DNA of 64,000 bases from an uncultured Prevotella sp. (lineage in GTDB: Bacteria > Bacteroidota > Bacteroidia > Bacteroidales > Bacteroidaceae). The DNA is taken from assembly GCA_905236755.1 (NCBI GenBank), contig CAJOCR010000007.1, positions 1-64,000 on the forward strand, given 5' to 3'. The notes beneath the pieces were generated by a model. That model was given only the letters and a program-made list of their open reading frames with translations, made no database searches and had not been told where the DNA came from. Below, in pieces: positions 58,959 to 64,000 of this stretch. A program made the position numbers and the translations under genes. Numbering within the stretch: position 1 is the first letter of the stretch; each line of letters begins with the position of its first letter.

Positions 58959-60350
58959 TTACTTAGAGTTAGTCCAAGTGAATTTACATAGGCGACCTCG
59001 CCACACCTGTCCACTCTCACCACATATGAGCCACAGATAATTCTTACTATCAGCAGCAATAGTGAAAGTTGTTTTGCTTGAAGTGAACTTTGGCACAGTA
59101 ACAGATGATTTTTGCCAGCTGATACCTCCATCAACACTCTGATAGAACTTATCAAATGCCTCATTGGTGCATGCCCCTTCGCCATCGCCACCGAAAGCTA
59201 ACAGCATATCTCCATAACGAATAACCTGAAGATTAGCCAATCGAGGCAGCAGATTCTTTTTCTTACCATCAGTATAGCTGAACCAGCTATTGGCAGGGGA
59301 ATTTTCTGAGTTCTCCTCTACCTTACCGAGTACGGTAGCGAACCCATCTATAGCGTTGCTCTCTGAAGGATTTCCCACGAGAACAAGATGATTAGTATTA
59401 TCATTTACGCGGGCAGCCTCGCTAACCAGAGCAACATCCTTTGAAGGCAGAGCAACATCTCCGTCAATAGTCTCTGCAGTCCACTCACTACCATCAATAG
59501 AAGACACAAGTGCATCATCTGTCAAGGCATAGAACTTTTCAGAACTTGCCCCAACAAGCTGCTTCACATTAGCATCAGCAACAGTTGTCCAGTTCTCACC
59601 ATCGGTAGATTTCAGCAGTTTACCCTCATTCAACAGATAAGCAACGTTGTTTCTTACGATAACGTTCTTATAAGCATCGACAGCAAGAGCAACGTTAGGA
59701 GTAACCTCCTGCCAAGCAGCAAAATTATTTTCGCTGGCAGCATATACCTTTGCCTCTGTGCCGTCATTACCGAAAACAAACATTTTTCCGTTCAGGCTCA
59801 CAGCCTTCATGCTCGTAAGAGTTGTCAACTTATCAACATTAGCATAAGTGTTGCCCCATGCAAAAGAGTCGGCTTTCTCCTTGTGCACATTCACCTTAAC
59901 GTTGTAAGTACGATACGACATACCGTCCTGTGAATAAACAGTCATCTCACGAGGATTAGTGAAGTCAATACCCTGAGAAGTGCTGTAATAGAATATAGAA
60001 TCGCTATCATCATCCTTATACACCACAACGCCACTGTTCTTAGTACCAACAGAAGGCAATACAGCAGTAACCTTCACATTTGAAGGCAAAGAATCAGAAT
60101 TATAGATCAAGCCATTAACCTGATCAATATAAAAACGATACGCACTAACAGAAATAGTACCAGAATAAATGCTATCTGAACCATCATGAGCTGTAGTGGT
60201 CAGATCAGCATTAATTGTACTTATCGAAAAACTTGTTATGGCTGTATCGCCATAATAAGTAGTATTATTATCATCATCATTTCCCAGACATGAGGCAAAA
60301 AGCACAACAGTCAACAAAAGGGTGGTTAAGGATAAAATATTCCTCTTCAT
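58959..60350 (-). CDS. DUF6242 lipoprotein
   Basis: The 463-residue precursor has a lipoprotein signal (TLLLTVVLFASC, lipidation at about Cys21) and an Asp-rich DNDDDNN linker just after it, the kind that directs Bacteroidales lipoproteins to the cell surface. An N-terminal beta domain (about 35-165) precedes a beta-propeller-like region with repeated W-x-x-V and S-x-D-G-x-x-W blade motifs, as in BNR/Asp-box folds. The family is Bacteroidales-restricted. First gene of the DUF6089-uppS-bamA operon. Role unknown. Confidence 0.83.
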   Translation of the reverse strand: MKRNILSLTTLLLTVVLFASCLGNDDDNNTTYYGDTAITSFSISTINADLTTTAHDGSDSIYSGTISVSAYRFYIDQVNGLIYNSDSLPSNVKVTAVLPSVGTKNSGVVVYKDDDSDSIFYYSTSQGIDFTNPREMTVYSQDGMSYRTYNVKVNVHKEKADSFAWGNTYANVDKLTTLTSMKAVSLNGKMFVFGNDGTEAKVYAASENNFAAWQEVTPNVALAVDAYKNVIVRNNVAYLLNEGKLLKSTDGENWTTVADANVKQLVGASSEKFYALTDDALVSSIDGSEWTAETIDGDVALPSKDVALVSEAARVNDNTNHLVLVGNPSESNAIDGFATVLGKVEENSENSPANSWFSYTDGKKKNLLPRLANLQVIRYGDMLLAFGGDGEGACTNEAFDKFYQSVDGGISWQKSSVTVPKFTSSKTTFTIAADSKNYLWLICGESGQVWRGRLCKFTWTNSK

Positions 60351-60376
60351 TATTTCGTTAAAATTATTTTTGCTTG

Positions 60377-60384
60377 CAAATTTA
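60377..60384 (-). promoter_or_regulatory. -7 box of DUF6242-uppS-bamA operon
   Basis: TAAATTTG on the minus strand, about 26 bases upstream of the DUF6242 start. Confidence 0.6.
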
Positions 60385-60512
60385 AGGAGAATTCCTCAAA
60401 TTGGGATAAAATTCCACCTATTATTATGCAAAATAATGATTATTCGTTGTTTTTTTAAGTTTGTTTTACGTTATATTCTTTGTTTTTCAAGAGTATTGAT
60501 AAATAATTGCAT

Positions 60513-60550
60513 AAAAAAAGGGTGACGCGAATCGCTCGCACCAACCTTTA
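60513..60550 (-). terminator. Terminator of the 31-aa peptide gene
   Basis: On the minus strand GGTTGGTGCGA pairs with TCGCGTCACCC (two G-U, one mismatch), followed by seven U. The G-U pairs mean it folds well only as minus-strand RNA. Confidence 0.75.
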
Positions 60551-60564
60551 TCTCTCAATTTTCA

Positions 60565-60660
60565 TTAACGCACATTGCTATTTTTCAAAGCTATAATGCT
60601 CAGTATTGTCAACGCTGCGGCAAACAAGAGCAATATACCTGTTTCCTGATCTACTAACAT
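60565..60660 (-). CDS. 31-aa single-helix membrane peptide, unknown
   Basis: A complete transcription unit too small for routine gene calling. The peptide starts MLVDQETG, then a hydrophobic helix (about residues 9-25, rich in Leu/Ile/Ala), and ends KNSNVR, giving a positive-inside C-terminus. A purine-rich AGAAAGAAGG lies about 9 bases ahead of the ATG, a TACTTTTG promoter box lies at 60727-60734 and a strand-specific terminator follows at 60513-60550. I do not recognise the family. Small helix peptides of this sort often modulate a membrane complex. Confidence 0.6.
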   Translation of the reverse strand: MLVDQETGILLLFAAALTILSIIALKNSNVR

Positions 60661-60726
60661 AACTTTTACCTTCTTTCTTTCTATAAAACCAATCCACTAA
60701 CGAAAAATCGTTATTAAAACGAGGTG

Positions 60727-60734
60727 CAAAAGTA
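60727..60734 (-). promoter_or_regulatory. -7 box of the 31-aa peptide gene
   Basis: TACTTTTG on the minus strand, about 65 bases upstream of the ATG. Confidence 0.65.
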
Positions 60735-60840
60735 ATTATTCCAGTCATTTACAGCAAAATAAGCCACGTATTTTCACCAACAAACACTATTTTTTTGACC
60801 TAAATCAAAGACGCAATTAATTTTACTTTCACAAAACAAC

Positions 60841-60892
60841 ATCTCAATATAGACGCATTATAGAGGCATTATAGAGGAAATATAAAGGCACA
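60841..60892. repeat. Exact 11-bp-period array
   Basis: Four 11-base units from 60849: ATAGACGCATT, ATAGAGGCATT, ATAGAGGAAAT, ATAAAGGCACA. The second unit is identical to one in the array at 10442. Confidence 0.85.
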
Positions 60893-60915
60893 ACACCCGA
60901 CTTTTGTACAGAAAA

Positions 60916-60958
60916 ACTCATCAACCCACAAATTCACAAACTCATAAACTCACATAAA
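60916..60958. repeat. AACTCACA-type 8-9 bp array
   Basis: Repeated AACTCAT/AACCCACA/ATTCACA/AACTCATA/AACTCACA units just downstream of the 11-bp array and next to the pckA terminator. Confidence 0.6.
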
Positions 60959-60993
60959 AAAAGAGTTCACTCCGTAATGGAATGAACTCTTTA
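60955..60993 (-). terminator. Terminator of pckA
   Basis: AAGAGTTCA-c-TCC pairs with GGA-a-TGAACTCTT, with A-rich plus-strand sequence giving the minus-strand U tract. Confidence 0.85.
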
Positions 60994-61043
60994 TATTTAT
61001 CTCTGTAAGCAATTGCCAGAGGCAATCACCTGTAGAATCGAGA

Positions 61044-62645
61044 TTAGAGCTGTGGACCAGCAGCAACGAGAGCCTTACCAGCCTCGTTTGTCTCGTACTT
61101 CTTGAAGTTCTTGATGAAACGAGCAGCAAGATCCTTAGCCTTCTCTTCCCACTCAGAAGCGTTAGCGTATGTATCGCGTGGGTCGAGGATAGCTGGGTTA
61201 ACGTTAGGAAGAGCTGTAGGAACCTCGAAGTCGAACATAGGGATCTTCTTAGTCTCAGCCTTCAAGATAGAACCATCGAGGATAGCGTCGATGATACCAC
61301 GTGTATCAGGGATAGAGATACGCTTACCTGTACCGTTCCAACCTGTATTTACGAGGTATGCCTTAGCACCACTCTTCTCCATCTTCTTAACGAGCTCCTG
61401 AGCATACTTTGTTGGGTGAAGCTCGAGGAATGCCTGACCGAAGCAAGCAGAGAAAGTAGGAGTTGGCTCAGTAATACCACGCTCTGTACCAGCAAGCTTA
61501 GCTGTGAAACCAGAGAGGAAGTAGTACTGTGTCTGAGCAGGTGTCAGAATAGATACTGGAGGCAATACACCGAATGCATCAGCTGAAAGGAAGATAACGT
61601 TCTTAGCAGCTGGAGCAGATGAACCTGGCTGGATGTTGTTGATGTGGTTGATTGGATAAGAAACACGAGTGTTCTCAGTAACAGTCTTATCTGCGAAGTC
61701 GATAGTACCATCAGCAGCAACAGTTACGTTCTCGAGAAGAGCGTTACGCTTGATAGCACCATAGATATCAGGCTCGTTTTCCTTAGAAAGGTTGATAACC
61801 TTAGCATAGCAACCACCCTCGAGGTTGAATACGCCTTCATCATCCCATCCGTGCTCGTCATCACCGATAAGGCGACGCTTTGGATCAGTTGACAAAGTAG
61901 TCTTACCTGTACCAGAGAGACCGAAGAAGATAGCTGTATTCTCACCGTTCATATCGCAGTTAGCAGAGCAGTGCATAGAAGCGATACCCTGAAGTGGCAA
62001 GAAGTAGTTCTGCATAGAGAACATACCCTTCTTCATTTCACCACCATACCATGTGTTGATGATAACCTGCTCACGAGAAGTAGTGTTGAAAGCAACACAA
62101 GTCTCTGAGTTCAAACCAAGCTCCTTATAGTTCTCTACCTTAGCCTTAGAAGCGTTGTAGATAACGAAGTTTGGCTCGAAGTTAGCAAGTTCTTCCTCTG
62201 TTGGCTGGATGAACATATTTGTAACGAAGTGAGCCTGCCATGCTACCTCAACGATGAAGCGAACAGCAAGACGAGTAGCCTTGTTAGCACCGCAGAAAGC
62301 ATCAACTACGTAAAGGTTCTTATTGCAAAGCTCCTTAACAGCGAGGTCCTTAACCTTACCCCAAACTTCTTCGCTCATTGGGTGGTTATCGTTCTTATAC
62401 TCCTCAGTTGTCCACCATACCTTATCGTGAGACTGTGCATCGTCAACGATGTACTTGTCCTTGGGAGAACGACCTGTGAAGATACCTGTCATTACGTTAA
62501 CAGCACCGAGTTCTGTTACCTGACCAACCTCGAAACCTTCGAGACCTGCCTTTGTCTCCTCCTCGAACAATTTCTCATAAGAAGGATTGTGAGCGATTAC
62601 TGTAGAACCAGTAATGCCATACTTTGTCAAATCCAAATTTGCCAT
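61044..62645 (-). CDS. pckA: Phosphoenolpyruvate carboxykinase (ATP)
   Basis: Interconverts oxaloacetate and PEP with ATP; in Prevotella-like anaerobes it mainly runs toward CO2 fixation into oxaloacetate for succinate formation. The 533-residue protein has the R-S-P-K-D substrate loop, the kinase-1a motif [11 protein letters not shown] (about residues 243-253), the [21 protein letters not shown] metal region (split) and the [10 protein letters not shown] segment. Length is canonical. Codon use is strongly biased, as in highly expressed genes. Promoter at 62725, terminator at 60955. Confidence 0.97.
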   Translation of the reverse strand: MANLDLTKYGITGSTVIAHNPSYEKLFEEETKAGLEGFEVGQVTELGAVNVMTGIFTGRSPKDKYIVDDAQSHDKVWWTTEEYKNDNHPMSEEVWGKVKDLAVKELCNKNLYVVDAFCGANKATRLAVRFIVEVAWQAHFVTNMFIQPTEEELANFEPNFVIYNASKAKVENYKELGLNSETCVAFNTTSREQVIINTWYGGEMKKGMFSMQNYFLPLQGIASMHCSANCDMNGENTAIFFGLSGTGKTTLSTDPKRRLIGDDEHGWDDEGVFNLEGGCYAKVINLSKENEPDIYGAIKRNALLENVTVAADGTIDFADKTVTENTRVSYPINHINNIQPGSSAPAAKNVIFLSADAFGVLPPVSILTPAQTQYYFLSGFTAKLAGTERGITEPTPTFSACFGQAFLELHPTKYAQELVKKMEKSGAKAYLVNTGWNGTGKRISIPDTRGIIDAILDGSILKAETKKIPMFDFEVPTALPNVNPAILDPRDTYANASEWEEKAKDLAARFIKNFKKYETNEAGKALVAAGPQL

Positions 62646-62724
62646 TGTTTTAAAAATGTATTTAAGTTGTGAACTAATTCCTTTTACCTGAGTGATAAAA
62701 CATCACTTTTCTATTTACCGCCCG

Positions 62725-62732
62725 CAAAGATA
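62725..62732 (-). promoter_or_regulatory. -7 box of pckA
   Basis: TATCTTTG on the minus strand. Leader about 73 bases. Confidence 0.7.
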
Positions 62733-62920
62733 TAGAAAAAGTGTCGAAACACCAACTTTTGCAAATAGAAAAAAGCAAGACTAAAACCTTTTTTGGTTAA
62801 AGAATACAAAATAATAAAACTATCCAACTCATTTGCAAAACTCACTTTGCAAAACGCTGTTCATATTTAAATAGGTGGTATTAAAACGCATATTTATTTT
62901 GATATTTCACCATTTTACAG

Positions 62921-62928
62921 TAATTTTG
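62921..62928 (+). promoter_or_regulatory. -7 box of upp; decides start
   Basis: TAATTTTG. Start near 62935, so the ATG at 62953 is used rather than one at 62875. Confidence 0.65.
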
Positions 62929-62952
62929 CGCCGAACAAACGCTATTTTTTGT

Positions 62953-63612
62953 ATGAAAGTTATTAATTTTTCCGAACAAAACAGCATCATCAACCAGTAC
63001 ATGGCAGAGATGCGTGATGTTGAATATCAAAAGAATCGTCTTCTTTTCCGTAACAACATTGAACGCATTGGCGAATTCGAAGCTTTCGAGATTTCTAAAA
63101 CCCTGGATTACAAGGCAAAAGATATCGCTACCCCTCTTGGTATCGCAAAGGTAAATGTACCTACCGACAAGGTTGTATTAGCAACCATTTTCCGTGCAGG
63201 TCTTCCTTTTCACAATGGCTTTCTGAAGATTTTTGACAATGCCGGCAACGCTTTCGTTTCTGCTTATCGTGAATACAAAGACGAAGCACACCACGAGGTA
63301 GGCATTCACGTTGAATATCTTGCCACACCAAGCATCGATGAAAAAACTCTCATCATCGCCGACCCAATGCTTGCAACTGGTGGCAGCATGGAATTAGGTT
63401 ATAAAGCTTTCCTTACAAAAGGAACACCTAAAAAAATACATGTTTGTTGCGTAATAGCTACACCTGAGGGTATTGAGCACATCAAGAAAACCTTCCCTGA
63501 GGACAAGACAACTATCTGGTGTGCAGCCATAGACCCAGGCATGAACGAACACAAATATATCGTTCCTGGCTTTGGCGACGCAGGCGACCTTTGTTATGGA
63601 GATAAGCTATAG
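62953..63612 (+). CDS. upp: Uracil phosphoribosyltransferase
   Basis: Salvages uracil to UMP with PRPP. The 219-residue protein has the type I phosphoribosyltransferase motif IIADPMLATGGSM (about residues 133-145), the EYLATPSIDEKT segment and the C-terminal YIVPGFGDAGDLCYG uracil-binding ending. Slightly longer than the E. coli enzyme. Monocistronic; an AATTC-type repeat and a strong terminator follow. Confidence 0.95.
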   Translation: MKVINFSEQNSIINQYMAEMRDVEYQKNRLLFRNNIERIGEFEAFEISKTLDYKAKDIATPLGIAKVNVPTDKVVLATIFRAGLPFHNGFLKIFDNAGNAFVSAYREYKDEAHHEVGIHVEYLATPSIDEKTLIIADPMLATGGSMELGYKAFLTKGTPKKIHVCCVIATPEGIEHIKKTFPEDKTTIWCAAIDPGMNEHKYIVPGFGDAGDLCYGDKL

Positions 63613-63639
63613 TAAATGTGGAATTAATAATAAAGCGCA

Positions 63640-63724
63640 AAGCGCAAAAAAACAAAAAATTCTTCATTAAAGAATCGCACGAAGTACGACTAATTTAAAA
63701 TTCATAATTCGTAATTCATAATAA
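63640..63724. repeat. AATTC-rich repeat with TCGCAC hairpin, copy 3
   Basis: TCGCAC-GAA-GTACGA core (63674-63688) with ATTCATAATTCGTAATTCAT repeats after it; related to 16250-16350. Confidence 0.65.
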
Positions 63725-63726
63725 AA

Positions 63727-63763
63727 AATATTCCCCTCCCATTACAAACGGGAGGGGAATATT
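63727..63763. terminator. Convergent terminator between upp and korB
   Basis: Perfect 14-bp stem AATATTCCCCTCCC (63727-63740) with its complement at 63750-63763 and a 9-base loop; T-rich on one side and A-rich on the other, so bidirectional. Confidence 0.9.
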
Positions 63764-64000
63764 TTATTCTACTGTCCATACATCATTCGTTTCGAGAAGT
63801 TCGGCAAATGTGTGGTAGTTCTTCTTTTCTTTCACTTCATTCAACTGCATATTCAGCGCTTCATCGTAAGTAGGAGCGGCTACATCACGAATAACACCTA
63901 AGGCTACAGGGAAACCATGTTCATTATCCATCATGGCTAATTTCAGTTGCAAGGTATCATCTTCGCAATGAGCATCGTGAACAAGAATATCATCTATCGT
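63764..64000 (-). CDS. 2-oxoacid:ferredoxin oxidoreductase beta subunit, C-terminal part
   Basis: Only the last 78 codons are in the window; the gene continues past 64000. The frame is open through the window edge, beginning TIDDILVHDAHCEDDTLQ and continuing with FPVALGVIRDV, a pattern seen at the C-terminus of the thiamine-diphosphate-binding beta subunit of 2-oxoglutarate or pyruvate:ferredoxin oxidoreductases. These enzymes make acyl-CoA, CO2 and reduced ferredoxin in anaerobes. The alpha subunit gene is expected upstream, outside the window. The exact oxoacid cannot be told from this end. Confidence 0.7.
   Translation of the reverse strand, partial: TIDDILVHDAHCEDDTLQLKLAMMDNEHGFPVALGVIRDVAAPTYDEALNMQLNEVKEKKNYHTFAELLETNDVWTVE

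Larger units (their letters stand above)
62646..62952. other. 307-base divergent promoter region of pckA and upp
   Basis: Holds the pckA -7 box (62725-62732) with an AGTGAT/ATCACT hairpin in its leader (62682-62698), and the upp box (62921-62928). The rest is AT-rich with no gene. Confidence 0.6.

Overview
The window is a chromosomal segment of a Bacteroidales bacterium, most likely Prevotella or a close relative. Supporting evidence: nearly every gene start is preceded by the Bacteroidota -7 promoter box TAnnTTTG; SecD and SecF are fused; metK is followed by a DUF4271 gene; uppS, bamA and skp-like genes form one cluster; PCMD, DUF6242, DUF6089, DUF4248 and 'smalltalk' proteins are present; ECF sigma factors sit beside surface-protein genes. 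There are three tRNA genes (Leu-CAA, Arg-CCT, Gln-TTG), no rRNA and no CRISPR array.

Layout. 1-7.6 kb: tRNA-Leu, a GDP-mannose synthesis enzyme, HIT protein, GreA, guanine deaminase, Ogt and a large Dna2-like nuclease-helicase. 7.7-10.4 kb: three small outer-membrane barrels with duplicated control regions. 10.5-17.6 kb: a YqiA-type esterase with a HAD-like tail, a GH127 arabinofuranosidase, DsbD and a UPF0597/cysteine desulfidase protein. 17.8-25.2 kb: tRNA-Arg, an ADP-ribosylglycohydrolase, then an accessory module (S24 peptidase, AT-rich membrane protein, small unknown, P-loop protein, CHC2/Toprim primase, DUF4248, unknown, smalltalk) that looks like a remnant of a mobile or replicative element. 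25.4-34.8 kb: SecDF, EEP phosphatase, rhomboid protease, HU, surface proteins. 34.8-40.1 kb: two divergent ECF sigma modules, one ending in an STN/CarboxypepD/beta-barrel receptor. 40.1-45.4 kb: tRNA-Gln, TyrS and the metK-DUF4271-hemD-rnpA-yidD operon. 45.5-60.4 kb: M16 peptidase, XerD, and the lolC-rbfA-OMT-aroQ and DUF6242-DUF6089-uppS-bamA-skp x3-murI clusters, which join isoprenoid carrier, barrel assembly, periplasmic chaperones and peptidoglycan precursor supply. 60.5-64 kb: a tiny membrane-peptide gene, PckA, Upp and the end of a 2-oxoacid:ferredoxin oxidoreductase beta subunit.

The most unusual content is repetitive. A GC-rich palindromic repeat family lies against the stop codons of many genes and has also entered coding sequences in frame: three sites in the primase, one in the helicase, and the tail of a small protein, always read in the same frame (S-P-x-P-..-G-E-G-x-G). 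A 77-bp element with 15-bp terminal inverted repeats occurs twice in opposite orientation. Short arrays with an exact 11-bp period occur between genes, and one lies inside an anti-sigma gene. The primase module is preceded by inverted 8-bp iteron-like arrays around an AT-rich core, and by a leader whose two hairpins exclude each other. Several promoter-to-terminator units carry no known gene.
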